Source: UBA8515 sp036170795
Lineage (GTDB): Bacteria > Patescibacteriota > Minisyncoccia > Phycocordibacterales > UBA9973
DNA length: 19,496 nt
Direction: 5' to 3'
NCBI GenBank assembly: GCA_036170795.1
Contig: JAVHPX010000016.1
Span: 1 to 19,496, forward strand
The position numbers and the translations under genes are program-made. Below are positions 6,702 to 12,610 of this stretch, piece after piece. The notes beneath the pieces are model-generated. The model was not told where the DNA came from, did no database searches, and saw only the letters and a program-made list of their open reading frames with translations. Positions within the stretch are counted from its first letter, which is position 1, and every line of letters starts with the position of its first letter.

Positions 6702-7157
6702 ATGTCACTTATATTAGAACAAAATAATAATAATATTTTTAAAACAAAATTTACAATAGCAGGTGTTTTTATTGTTAGTTTACTAGGTATTTCAATCATT
6801 TCTCTTGCAGAGAGAATACTTTATGATGTAGGTAGATTACTAGTAGCTCCACCACTCGATTATTTTGACAATATGGGAGTTATTGTTATCCATGGAATTG
6901 TTATAATATTTTTTCTTGCTATAGCTCTTATAACTAATATGCTTATAGGTCCTCGTAAAGAAAAATATGCTATTGCCCTTGTGCCTTATTATGTTGTTAG
7001 TATTATTCTTTCACTACAGCTTTTACTTCAAATAAGCGTCTACTTTATAAATCACCATACTACATTTGAATTTTATGTTGTTATGGTTGTTCTTATATTT
7101 GTATGTACATATGGTATTTATGCTATTCAGAAACGGCAAGTTATTGCTGAATCTTAG
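6702..7157 (+). CDS. Four-TM membrane protein, paralogue of the preceding gene's membrane half
   Basis: The protein has 151 residues with hydrophobic helices near 17-37, 60-82, 89-112 and 122-142 and almost no soluble part. Its helices 3-4 (PYYVVSIILSL...YFINHHTTFEFYVVMVVLI...AIQK) align by eye with those of the upstream protein (PYFVVSALLLV...YILNTNATYGVYVVLVLII...FVQK). This suggests tandem duplication, with this copy lacking the N-terminal UBA-like domain. It starts 6 nt after the upstream stop and ends 1 nt before dgkA, so the three genes form one transcription unit. No catalytic motif is visible. Function unknown; a heteromeric membrane complex is plausible. Confidence 0.72.
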   Translation: MSLILEQNNNNIFKTKFTIAGVFIVSLLGISIISLAERILYDVGRLLVAPPLDYFDNMGVIVIHGIVIIFFLAIALITNMLIGPRKEKYAIALVPYYVVSIILSLQLLLQISVYFINHHTTFEFYVVMVVLIFVCTYGIYAIQKRQVIAES

Positions 7158-7158
7158 T

Positions 7159-7554
7159 ATGGATAAAAAGCTTACAGAAAAAAAACGTTTCTCAATAATC
7201 TCACGTATTAAAAGTACTACGCATGCATTTCGAGGTGTTGGTATTTTTATTCGAACTACTCATAATGCTTGGGTGCATGTTTTCTTTTCTATTTTGGCTA
7301 TATATATGGGATTTACATTGCATATATCTTCTACGGAGTGGATAGCAATTATTTTTGCTATTGGTTTTGTTATTCTTGCTGAAACTATAAACACTGCTAT
7401 TGAAATAGATATAGATCTGACAAGTCCTAATTATCATCCTTATGCTCGTGATACAAAAGATGTCGCTGCTGGTGCTGTACTTATAACTGTTGCAATTGCT
7501 GGTGTTGTTGGGCTTATAATTTTCTTACCTAAGGTACTTTTATTTTATAGATAA
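7159..7554 (+). CDS. dgkA: Diacylglycerol/undecaprenol kinase family protein
   Basis: DgkA-family enzymes are small integral membrane kinases that phosphorylate diacylglycerol or undecaprenol with ATP, supporting lipid recycling or cell-wall carrier supply. At 131 aa this fits the family. The N-terminal amphipathic region (SIISRIKSTTHAFRGVGIFIRTTHNAWVH) is followed by three hydrophobic helices (about 39-55, 60-75, 102-124). The catalytic signature AETINTAIEIDIDL (74-87) carries E75, N78 and E82, and KDVAAGAVL (100-108) is the second conserved block. The ATG at 7159 is one base after the preceding stop, and the longer TTG-initiated frame overlaps the upstream gene and adds nothing family-like. 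Gram-positive-type members prefer undecaprenol, so the substrate here is open. Confidence 0.9.
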   Translation: MDKKLTEKKRFSIISRIKSTTHAFRGVGIFIRTTHNAWVHVFFSILAIYMGFTLHISSTEWIAIIFAIGFVILAETINTAIEIDIDLTSPNYHPYARDTKDVAAGAVLITVAIAGVVGLIIFLPKVLLFYR

Positions 7555-7562
7555 TTTTGTTG

Positions 7563-7591
7563 TTGACTCCATAATATTTATCTGCTAATAT
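7563..7591 (+). promoter_or_regulatory. Promoter of the rpsS-rplE block
   Basis: TTGACT (7563-7568), a 17-bp spacer and extended -10 TGCTAATAT (TAATAT at 7586-7591) lie just after dgkA. The start is about 30 nt before rpsS, consistent with the second half of the S10 operon being transcribed on its own. Confidence 0.8.
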
Positions 7592-7601
7592 AGAACCCAC
7601 G

Positions 7602-7616
7602 AGCTCAAGTTGAGCT
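7602..7616 (+). promoter_or_regulatory. Small hairpin in the rpsS leader
   Basis: AGCTC (7602-7606) and GAGCT (7612-7616) form a 5-bp stem with AAGTT loop, 12 nt before the rpsS ATG. As DNA it is an AGCTCAA-G-TTGAGCT palindrome, so it could also be an operator just after the transcription start. Confidence 0.4.
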
Positions 7617-7628
7617 ATTTATATTTAT

Positions 7629-7973
7629 ATGACAAGATCACTTAAAAAAGGTCCATATGTAGACGAAAGGCTTCTTAAAAAGATTGCTGGTAAAAAACCT
7701 ATTGAAACAGGTATGATTAAGACTTGGTCACGAGCATGTGTCATCTCTCCTGAAATGGTTGGATTTATGTTCGGTGTCCATAATGGTAAAGTCCATGTTG
7801 AAGTATTGGTTAGTGAAGATATGGTAGGTCATAGACTTGGTGAATTTTCTTTAACTCGTAAGTTCGTTCGTCATGGAGGTAAGATGCAGAAAGAACTTGA
7901 AACAAAAAAGAAAGAAGCTGAAATTTCTGCCGCAAAATCTGCAAAATCAGCTACTGATACAAAGAAGAAATAA
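7629..7973 (+). CDS. rpsS: 30S ribosomal protein S19 (uS19)
   Basis: S19 binds 16S rRNA in the 30S head with S13. The sequence begins MTRSLKKGPYVDERLLKKI, a canonical S19 start, and contains KTWSRACVISPEMVGFMFGVHNGKVHVEVLVSEDMVGHRLGEFSLTR. The core ends near residue 88. A C-terminal extension of about 25 residues rich in Lys, Glu, Ala and Ser (KKKEAEISAAKSAKSATDTKKK) makes the protein 114 aa instead of about 92. First gene after a new promoter, 3 nt before rplV. The spacing before the ATG is AT only. Confidence 0.97.
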   Translation: MTRSLKKGPYVDERLLKKIAGKKPIETGMIKTWSRACVISPEMVGFMFGVHNGKVHVEVLVSEDMVGHRLGEFSLTRKFVRHGGKMQKELETKKKEAEISAAKSAKSATDTKKK

Positions 7974-7976
7974 CAA

Positions 7977-8426
7977 ATGAAAGCATTTTTAAAAAATTAT
8001 AGACAGTCTCCCCGCAAGGTTCGCCTTGTAGCAGACTTATTAAAAGGCAAAAGGGTTGCTAATGCTTTTGTACATTTGCACGCTATGCCTAAGAGAGCTG
8101 CAGGTCCTATAGAAGAACTTCTTAAATCTGCAATTGCAAATGCTAAGCAAGTTGGTATTTCTACAGATAATTTATATATTGAAAATGTTACAGTAAACAA
8201 GGGTATAGTAATGAAACGTAGTATGCCACGAGCTCGTGGATCTGCTTCACGAATAAATAAAAGAACAAGTCACGTAGCTCTTAGTTTAATAGAAAAAAGT
8301 ATTGAAAAAAAAGTAAAAGTAATAAAGACTGAAAAAGTAGAATTAAAAACAAAGATACCAAAATCAATACCTACAAATAAACAAACCTCAAAAATTATTA
8401 AGAAAAAAGTAAAAGCTGATAAATAA
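7977..8426 (+). CDS. rplV: 50S ribosomal protein L22 (uL22)
   Basis: L22 binds several 23S domains and extends a hairpin into the exit tunnel, where mutations give macrolide resistance. Recognisable segments are NYRQSPRKVRLVADLLKGKRVANA (residues 7-30), AAGPIEELLKSAIANAK, and the tunnel hairpin KRSMPRARGSASRINKRTSHVALSL (about 79-103). The 149-aa length includes a Lys-rich, probably disordered C-terminal tail of about 40 residues (KKVKVIKTEKVELKTK...). It starts 3 nt after rpsS and ends 3 nt before rpsC, tight operon spacing without Shine-Dalgarno. Confidence 0.96.
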   Translation: MKAFLKNYRQSPRKVRLVADLLKGKRVANAFVHLHAMPKRAAGPIEELLKSAIANAKQVGISTDNLYIENVTVNKGIVMKRSMPRARGSASRINKRTSHVALSLIEKSIEKKVKVIKTEKVELKTKIPKSIPTNKQTSKIIKKKVKADK

Positions 8427-8429
8427 TAT

Positions 8430-9092
8430 ATGTCAAAAGTTGTCCACCCATATGCTCATAGACTTGTAATTATTCGTGATTGGAAATCACGTTGGTTTGC
8501 TGATAAGAAATACAAAGATCTTCTCAAAAGTGATGTTGTTATTCGTGAATTTCTTATCAAAAAACTTCGTGGTTTTTATGTTTCTCGTATTGAGATTGAC
8601 CGTAATGTTAAAGCGACAAAGATTATGGTTCATACATCACGTCCTGGTATGATAATCGGTCGTTCTGGTGAAGGAGCAGTTAAATTAAAAGCAGAACTCA
8701 TATCTTCCATGAAAAAGAAAAATGTTCCTATTCCTGAAGATTTTAAATTTGATATTATTGAGGTTACAAATCCTGATGCTGATGCTGCTATTATTGCTTG
8801 CATGATTGCTGAAGGTTTAGAGAAACGTTTACCTTATCGTCGTGTAATAAAACAAACGATTGAAAAAGTAATGGCAGCCCGAGGAGTAAAAGGAGCTCGT
8901 ATTTATGTTGGAGGGCGTCTTGCTGGATCTGAAATTGCTCGTTCTGAGCAGATTAAACGTGGTTCAATTCCCCTTCAGACATTTCGTGCAGATGTAGATT
9001 TTGCTCGAGAGAAAGCCCATATGAGTTATGGTGATATTGGTATTAAAGTATGGATATATCGTGGAGAAGTTTTTAATACAGATAAAAAATAA
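8430..9092 (+). CDS. rpsC: 30S ribosomal protein S3 (uS3)
   Basis: S3 forms part of the mRNA entry channel and helicase of the 30S subunit. The 220-aa protein has the N-terminal KH-type domain with RPGMIIGRSGEG (71-82, the GxxG loop) and the C-terminal domain with RRVIKQTIEKVMAARGVKGARIYVGGRLAGSEIARSE and GDIGIKVWIYRGEV. The N-terminus reads MSKVVHPYAHRLVIIRDWKSRWFA where most bacteria have NPxGFRLGI..xWxSRWFA; this HPYAHRL version is, as I recall, characteristic of CPR S3. It follows rplV by 3 nt. Confidence 0.97.
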   Translation: MSKVVHPYAHRLVIIRDWKSRWFADKKYKDLLKSDVVIREFLIKKLRGFYVSRIEIDRNVKATKIMVHTSRPGMIIGRSGEGAVKLKAELISSMKKKNVPIPEDFKFDIIEVTNPDADAAIIACMIAEGLEKRLPYRRVIKQTIEKVMAARGVKGARIYVGGRLAGSEIARSEQIKRGSIPLQTFRADVDFAREKAHMSYGDIGIKVWIYRGEVFNTDKK

Positions 9093-9106
9093 TAAGAAAT
9101 AATTTT

Positions 9107-9523
9107 ATGTTAACACCCAAAAAAGTAAAATTTAGAAAATGGCAAACTAGTCGTACTGATATGACAAAAGTTACTCCTGATACCAGGGGTATCACTGTTG
9201 CTTTTGGTTCTTATGGACTTAAAGCAACTATGGGTGGACGTGTTCGTGCAAATCAGATAGAATCAGCACGTAAGGTAACTTCAAGAACAATCGGTAAGAC
9301 TGGCCGTATGTGGATTAGAATATTTCCAGATAGACCATTTACTGCAAAACCTGCAGAAGTAGGAATGGGAAAGGGAAAAGGTGATCCACAAGGATATTGT
9401 CTTGATGTTCGTCCAGGTCGTGTATTATTTGAAGTTGATGGAGTGTCTGAGGTGATAGCTCGTGAAGCACTTCGAAAGGCTGGTACTAAATTACCAGTTA
9501 CAACTCGTATTGTTGCAAGATAA
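9107..9523 (+). CDS. rplP: 50S ribosomal protein L16 (uL16)
   Basis: L16 supports the A-site tRNA in the large subunit. The 138-aa length is normal. Motifs: MLTPKKVKFRKWQ start, ITVAFGSYGLKA (29-40), WIRIFPDRPFTAKPAEVGMGKGKGDP (about 73-98) and PGRVLFEVDGVSE. The next gene begins 4 bp after its stop. In most bacteria rpmC (L29) lies between rplP and rpsQ, and there is no room for it here. Confidence 0.97.
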   Translation: MLTPKKVKFRKWQTSRTDMTKVTPDTRGITVAFGSYGLKATMGGRVRANQIESARKVTSRTIGKTGRMWIRIFPDRPFTAKPAEVGMGKGKGDPQGYCLDVRPGRVLFEVDGVSEVIAREALRKAGTKLPVTTRIVAR

Positions 9524-9527
9524 TTAT

Positions 9528-9773
9528 ATGGAAACAAAAAATAAACAATCAAAAAAAATATTAAAAGGAGTTGTTGTTTCTGACAAAATGGATAAAACTA
9601 TTGTTGTAAAAATTACACGTTTTGTTGAGCATCCAAAGTATGGTAAGCGTATTAAGAAATCAAAGAAGTATAAAGTTCATGACGAAGAAAATAGTAAGAG
9701 TATCGGTGATACGGTAGAAATCGAAGAAACTCGTCCAATATCGAAAGATAAGAAATTTAAAGTAGTAGCTTAA
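9528..9773 (+). CDS. rpsQ: 30S ribosomal protein S17 (uS17)
   Basis: S17 is an OB-fold primary binder of 16S rRNA. I start at ATG 9528, just after the rplP stop, giving 81 aa (METKNKQSKKILKG). A longer frame from 9462 would overlap rplP by about 60 bp and adds no family sequence. Core motifs: LKGVVVSDKMDKTIVVKITRFVEHPKYGKRIKKSKKYKVHDE (S17 signature), then GDTVEIEETRPISKDKKFKVV. Immediately precedes rplN by 7 nt. Confidence 0.96.
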   Translation: METKNKQSKKILKGVVVSDKMDKTIVVKITRFVEHPKYGKRIKKSKKYKVHDEENSKSIGDTVEIEETRPISKDKKFKVVA

Positions 9774-9780
9774 AAATTAT

Positions 9781-10152
9781 ATGATACAAGATGGAACAAT
9801 AGTAAATATTACAGATAACGCTGGCGGAAAAGTCGGAAAAGTTTTCAAGGTGCTTGGATCATCTCGTCGTCGTTATGCTGGTATTGGTGATAAGGTTATT
9901 ATTTCAGTTAAGATTGCTCTTCCTCGTAAGAATGTTAAAAAGAAAGATGTTCATCAAGCTGTTGTTGTTCGTACTGTTAAGGCTTATCGACGACGTGATG
10001 GATCATATATTCGTTTTGATGATAATGCAGTTGTAATTCTTGAAAAAGATAAACAGGATCCAAAAGGAGGGCGTGTTTTTGGACCAATTCCACGTGAGCT
10101 TGCAGAGAAAGGTTACCAGAAGATTATTTCATTAGCCCAGGAAGTCATTTAG
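9781..10152 (+). CDS. rplN: 50S ribosomal protein L14 (uL14)
   Basis: L14 lies at the subunit interface and binds the silencing factor RsfS in many bacteria. The 123-aa protein carries DGTIVNITDNAGGKVGKVFKVL (the usual ..VADNSGAK.. segment), RRYAGIGDKVIISVKIALP and YIRFDDNAVVILEKDKQDPKGGRVFGPIPREL (about 77-111). It ends in TAG, one of the few non-TAA stops here. A 17-bp repeat begins 3 nt after the stop, separating it from rplX. Confidence 0.97.
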   Translation: MIQDGTIVNITDNAGGKVGKVFKVLGSSRRRYAGIGDKVIISVKIALPRKNVKKKDVHQAVVVRTVKAYRRRDGSYIRFDDNAVVILEKDKQDPKGGRVFGPIPRELAEKGYQKIISLAQEVI

Positions 10153-10154
10153 AT

Positions 10155-10171
10155 AATTACGAATTACTAAT
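10155..10171 (+). repeat. Left copy of an inverted repeat flanking rplX
   Basis: AATTACGAATTACTAAT (10155-10171) is the exact reverse complement of 10413-10429. The remaining spacer up to rplX is AT-rich with a degenerate AATTAAGAATT. Confidence 0.8.
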
Positions 10172-10194
10172 GACAAATTAAGAATTAAAATATC

Positions 10195-10413
10195 ATGAAG
10201 ATAAAAAAAGGAGACAATGTAATAGTTATTGCTGGAGCTTCAAAAGGCAAGAAAGGTAAAGTAATAAAAGCGATACCGACTGATAATAAAGTCGTTGTTG
10301 AAGGAGTTAATATGAGAAAAAAGTCTCGTAAGGCAACAAAGAAAGGTGAACAAGGTCAAATACTTGAGATGGCAATGCCTATTCATGTATCAAATGTTAA
10401 AAAGAATTTGTAA
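10195..10413 (+). CDS. rplX: 50S ribosomal protein L24 (uL24), short form
   Basis: L24 initiates 50S assembly and sits near the tunnel exit. The 72-aa protein contains the KOW motif KIKKGDNVIVIAGASKGKKGKVIKAIP (residues 2-28), VVVEGVNMRKKSRK and the C-terminal MPIHVSNVKKNL. It is about 30 residues shorter than typical bacterial L24: the C-terminal part after the IHxSNV motif is missing. The same motif order makes the assignment safe. The gene is bracketed by 17-bp inverted repeats of the ATTACGAATTA family, unusual for the interior of an r-protein operon; the right copy shares the last base of the stop codon. Confidence 0.94.
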   Translation: MKIKKGDNVIVIAGASKGKKGKVIKAIPTDNKVVVEGVNMRKKSRKATKKGEQGQILEMAMPIHVSNVKKNL

Positions 10414-10429
10414 TTAGTAATTCGTAATT
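10413..10429 (-). repeat. Right copy of the inverted repeat flanking rplX
   Basis: ATTAGTAATTCGTAATT (10413-10429) is the reverse complement of 10155-10171 and is followed by a further CGTAATTA unit. It fills the rplX-rplE gap. Confidence 0.8.
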
Positions 10430-10444
10430 CGTAATTATTTTAAA

Positions 10445-10984
10445 ATGGAAACAGTAAAACAAAAAGAAAAAAAAGCATTTATTACTCTTAAATCTAAATA
10501 TGGATATAAGAATGTTATGGCAGCTCCACATTTTGTAAAAGTTGTGGTTGCTTCTGGTACAGGTTCAGGTGTTAAACGTGATAAAGATCGTAATAAATTT
10601 ATTATGGAACGTTTGGCAAAGATTACGGGTCAGAAGCCAGCGACTCGTGGTGCAAAGAAATCTATTGCAAGTTTTAAAGTTCGTGTTGGTGATCCGATTG
10701 GTGTTATGGTAACACTTCGCGGTGCTCGTATGTATGGATTCCTTGATAAACTTATCAATGTTGCTATTCCTCGTACAAAAGACTTTCGTGGTATTGATCG
10801 TAAAATTGTTGATAATATAGGTAATCTTACGATGAGTATTAAAGAACATACAATATTTTCAGAAACAGGAGATGAGGATATTAAAGATATTTTTGGTTTA
10901 GCAGTAACAATTGTAACAACAGCAAAAACAAAATCAGAAGCAACTGAATTTTTCGAACTCATTGGTATACCATTTAAGAAATAA
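10445..10984 (+). CDS. rplE: 50S ribosomal protein L5 (uL5)
   Basis: L5 binds 5S rRNA and contacts P-site tRNA in the central protuberance. The 179-aa length is normal. Conserved segments: MAAPHFVKVVVASGTGSG (about 25-42), AKITGQKPATRGAKKSIASFKVRVGDPIGVMVTLRGARMYGFLDKLINVAIPRTKDFRGI (60-118) and EHTIFSE; the C-terminus has the GLAVTIVTTAKTKSEATEFFELIGIPFKK block. In many bacteria rpsN follows directly, but here a terminator and two unrelated genes intervene. Confidence 0.97.
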   Translation: METVKQKEKKAFITLKSKYGYKNVMAAPHFVKVVVASGTGSGVKRDKDRNKFIMERLAKITGQKPATRGAKKSIASFKVRVGDPIGVMVTLRGARMYGFLDKLINVAIPRTKDFRGIDRKIVDNIGNLTMSIKEHTIFSETGDEDIKDIFGLAVTIVTTAKTKSEATEFFELIGIPFKK

Positions 10985-11002
10985 ACTAATAAACTTTTGT
11001 GG

Positions 11003-11030
11003 AAAGTCCCATATATGGGGCTTTTCTATT
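11003..11030 (+). terminator. Terminator after rplE
   Basis: AAAGTCCC (11003-11010) pairs with GGGGCTTT (11017-11024), 8 bp with one T-G wobble and an ATATAT loop, followed by a T-rich TTCTATTTAT. It closes the rpsS-rplE block 18 nt after the stop. Confidence 0.75.
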
Positions 11031-11040
11031 TATAAGGAGA

Positions 11041-11049
11041 TAGTATAAT
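11041..11049 (+). promoter_or_regulatory. -10 region of a leaderless promoter for the pilin-like gene
   Basis: TAGTATAAT (11041-11049) includes consensus TATAAT (11044-11049). The ATG at 11056 follows 6 nt later. There is no good -35. An AAGGAGA string lies just upstream (11034-11040), too far from the ATG and in front of the -10, so it is not a ribosome-binding site. Confidence 0.5.
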
Positions 11050-11055
11050 GATTAT

Positions 11056-11478
11056 ATGAAGAAAATAATCTTTTTTATTATTGGTATTGCTATACTAATA
11101 TTTATTGGATATAAATATTTTGAACTTGATAAAAATACTACTTTTCAGAAATCTTTAAAAGAAAAGAATATAGATTCTACTGAAATAATTGTTCGTGATG
11201 CAGTGTCGGCCCAACTTCAAACGGAAGCCAAGAAATTCTTCTACGAACACAATAATTACTTTATTTCAAAGTCGAATAATATTTGTACAAGTATTCAATC
11301 GAATTTTGACACATTTAAAAAGATTATCGATAATCCTGTAGAGTGTATCGCAGAAGTCCATACTTTTACTGCTCGTATCAAAACATCTAATAGTAAATAC
11401 TATTGTGCCGATTCATCTGGGTTCTCGACTATAGACTTTGATGAAAAGGGTTATAAAGCTGGAGTTAGTTGTAAGTAG
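11056..11478 (+). CDS. Membrane-anchored extracytoplasmic protein, pilin-like C-terminus
   Basis: The 140-aa protein has an N-terminal hydrophobic helix (residues 4-21, IIFFIIGIAILIFIGYKYF) that could be an anchor or an uncleaved signal. The rest is polar and contains four cysteines (77, 97, 117, 139). The C-terminal third (TFTARIKTSNSKYYCADSSGFSTIDF...VSCK) resembles the C-terminal region of type IV pilin-like proteins of Parcubacteria, where a CVDS.G motif and a terminal Cys form a disulfide. It lacks an obvious prepilin peptidase site (G followed by F-T-L-I-E), so it is not a typical pilin. It occupies an insertion between rplE and rpsN. Export is likely; the pilin relationship is tentative. 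Confidence 0.6.
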   Translation: MKKIIFFIIGIAILIFIGYKYFELDKNTTFQKSLKEKNIDSTEIIVRDAVSAQLQTEAKKFFYEHNNYFISKSNNICTSIQSNFDTFKKIIDNPVECIAEVHTFTARIKTSNSKYYCADSSGFSTIDFDEKGYKAGVSCK

Positions 11479-11483
11479 CATTA

Positions 11484-11510
11484 TTGTCATTTATAACAAT
11501 GTTGTATAAT
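11484..11510 (+). promoter_or_regulatory. Promoter for the 170-aa coiled-coil gene
   Basis: TTGTCA (11484-11489), a short 15-bp spacer and consensus TATAAT (11505-11510). The ATG at 11519 is 8 nt after the -10, so the leader is at most a couple of nt. A TTGT/ACAA inverted repeat lies in the spacer. Confidence 0.5.
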
Positions 11511-11518
11511 AATTTCAT

Positions 11519-12031
11519 ATGAAAGAAAATCTTAATAAACCAAAATATTATGATAGCAAAGAAGTTAAAAATCATGGGAAGCAAGATTCATTTCTAGTTG
11601 ATCAAATAAATAAAGGAATACCCATTAAACTTGCCTATAGTGATCTTATAAAAGGTAATAATGATAAACTAGATGATCTTAATAAAGAAATAACCAATAT
11701 TTATAATTTGTATGATGATGAAGATAATCTCAAAAAAGAATTATTTGTATTAGAATCTGATCATAAATATATAGCTCAAAAGAAACACTCTAATAATATT
11801 TTTTCTAAAATTAATAATTTCTTATTTAAAAAGAATATTAAGGATTTAATGAAAGAAAGTAATCAGTTATTTGATATTAATAAAAAGGAAAAAGAGATAA
11901 AAGATAATATAGATTATATTAATTCAGATAACATAATTAATAAAACGAATAGGTTAGAAAAAAAAAGGAGGATAGTTCAAATGCAAATAAAAAATTTAAA
12001 AGATGGATCAGAAGAAGCACGCTTAAATTAA
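11519..12031 (+). CDS. Charged coiled-coil protein of unknown function
   Basis: A 170-residue protein without signal peptide, membrane helix or cysteine. It is rich in Lys, Asn, Asp and Ile. Residues 50-80 (KLDDLNKEITNIYNLYDDEDNLKKELFVLESDHKYIAQKK) and 105-165 (KDLMKESNQLFDINKKEKEIKDNIDYI...NRLEKKRRIVQMQIKNL) look like two helices of an antiparallel coiled coil. It is even more AT-biased and Asn-rich than neighbouring r-protein genes, as expected for a poorly constrained gene. It has its own near-leaderless promoter and lies alone before the rpsN promoter. I recognise no family. Confidence 0.6.
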   Translation: MKENLNKPKYYDSKEVKNHGKQDSFLVDQINKGIPIKLAYSDLIKGNNDKLDDLNKEITNIYNLYDDEDNLKKELFVLESDHKYIAQKKHSNNIFSKINNFLFKKNIKDLMKESNQLFDINKKEKEIKDNIDYINSDNIINKTNRLEKKRRIVQMQIKNLKDGSEEARLN

Positions 12032-12074
12032 AGCTATAAATATTTCTTTGATTGTTGAACTAGGGTTTTTGAGT

Positions 12075-12103
12075 TTGACATTACTATTTCTATCTGCTAG
12101 TAT
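12075..12103 (+). promoter_or_regulatory. Promoter of the rpsN-secY block
   Basis: Perfect -35 TTGACA (12075-12080), ideal 17-bp spacer and extended -10 TGCTAGTAT (TAGTAT at 12098-12103). This is the best promoter in the window. The rpsN ATG is over 150 nt downstream even after correcting the assembly gap, leaving a long leader. Confidence 0.88.
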
Positions 12104-12129
12104 GGATGCACGTGAGTCGTAGATCCGTG

Positions 12130-12339
12130 CTTCTCCTTAAGAGTAAAGAGAATTTAGTGCTTTTAAGAAAAAGAACGAGATATCNNNNNNNNNNNNNNNN
12201 NNNNNNNNNNNNNNNNNNNNNNNNNNNNNNNNNNNNNNNNNNNNNNNNNNNNNNNNNNNNNNNNNNNNNNNNNNNNNNNNNNNNCTTCTCCTTAAGAGTA
12301 AAGAGAATTTAGTGCTTTTAAGAAAAAGAACGAGATATC
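12130..12339. repeat. 55-bp exact direct duplication on both sides of the N gap
   Basis: Bases 12130-12184 and 12285-12339 are identical over 55 bp, ending at GAGATATC. The duplicated sequence abuts the gap directly on each side. This is what two contig ends sharing a 55-mer look like, so it is most likely one genomic copy shown twice. Confidence 0.9.
12185..12284. other. Assembly gap of exactly 100 N
   Basis: One hundred consecutive N lie in the leader of the rpsN block. The round length is a scaffolder placeholder. The flanking 55-bp identity suggests the true gap is zero and the contigs overlap. The 12032-12417 interval otherwise holds the promoter, this leader and one hairpin; no gene is visible in it. 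Confidence 0.97.
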
Positions 12340-12365
12340 ACGGCGTGCGAGGGATTTTCTCCTCA

Positions 12366-12399
12366 AGGTCTTGCTTTGGGCTTTCTAAAGATAAGACCT
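12366..12399 (+). promoter_or_regulatory. Hairpin element A before rpsN (related to element B before rpsH)
   Basis: AAGGTCTT (12365-12372) pairs perfectly with AAGACCTT (12393-12400); inside it CTTT (12374-12377) pairs with AAAG (12387-12390), leaving a G/AT internal loop. The 34-nt element matches element B at 24 of 34 colinear positions, including TTGCTTTGG and TAAAG. It ends 18 nt before the rpsN ATG. A shared r-protein binding site is a reasonable guess. Confidence 0.6.
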
Positions 12400-12417
12400 T
12401 TTCCCGAAAACAATTTT

Positions 12418-12603
12418 ATGGCAAAAACATCAGTACTTGCACGACATTTTAAGAAGTCAAAGTTTACGACACGAGAAACAAATCGTTGTTTTCGTTGTGG
12501 AAGAGGTCATGCTTATATGAGAGATTTTGGTATTTGTCGTATTTGTTTTCGAGAACTTGCAAATGAAGGAATGCTTCCTGGTGTTAGAAAATCTAGTTGG
12601 TAA
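12418..12603 (+). CDS. rpsN: 30S ribosomal protein S14, zinc-binding type (uS14)
   Basis: S14 binds the 30S head. The ATG at 12418 gives MAKTSVLARHFKKSKFTTRE, 61 aa, the short zinc-ribbon (type Z) form. All four zinc ligands are present: C24-x2-C27 (CFRC) and C40-x2-C43 (CRIC). The C-terminus GMLPGVRKSSW is canonical. An in-frame earlier TTG would add 14 residues from the leader hairpin region and is not credible. First gene after the third r-protein promoter. Upstream CGAAAACAATTTT holds no Shine-Dalgarno; the leader carries a hairpin whose relative also precedes rpsH. Confidence 0.96.
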   Translation: MAKTSVLARHFKKSKFTTRETNRCFRCGRGHAYMRDFGICRICFRELANEGMLPGVRKSSW

Positions 12604-12610
12604 TTAAAGT

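Noticed and set aside
9462..9527. Earlier start for rpsQ overlapping rplP
   Set aside because: It would overlap the conserved end of rplP, and the added residues do not resemble S17.
11034..11040. AAGGAGA as a Shine-Dalgarno for the 11056 gene
   Set aside because: It lies 15 nt or more from the ATG and upstream of the -10 box, so it is probably not in the transcript.
12106..12312. Open frame running through the N gap
   Set aside because: Half of it is unknown sequence and the rest is the duplicated leader; it has no protein-like features and vanishes if the contigs overlap.
12060..12417. A tRNA or other stable RNA gene in the rpsN leader
   Set aside because: I could not find a TPsiC-type GTTCGAATC, an acceptor stem or a cloverleaf; the region is better explained as promoter plus mRNA leader.
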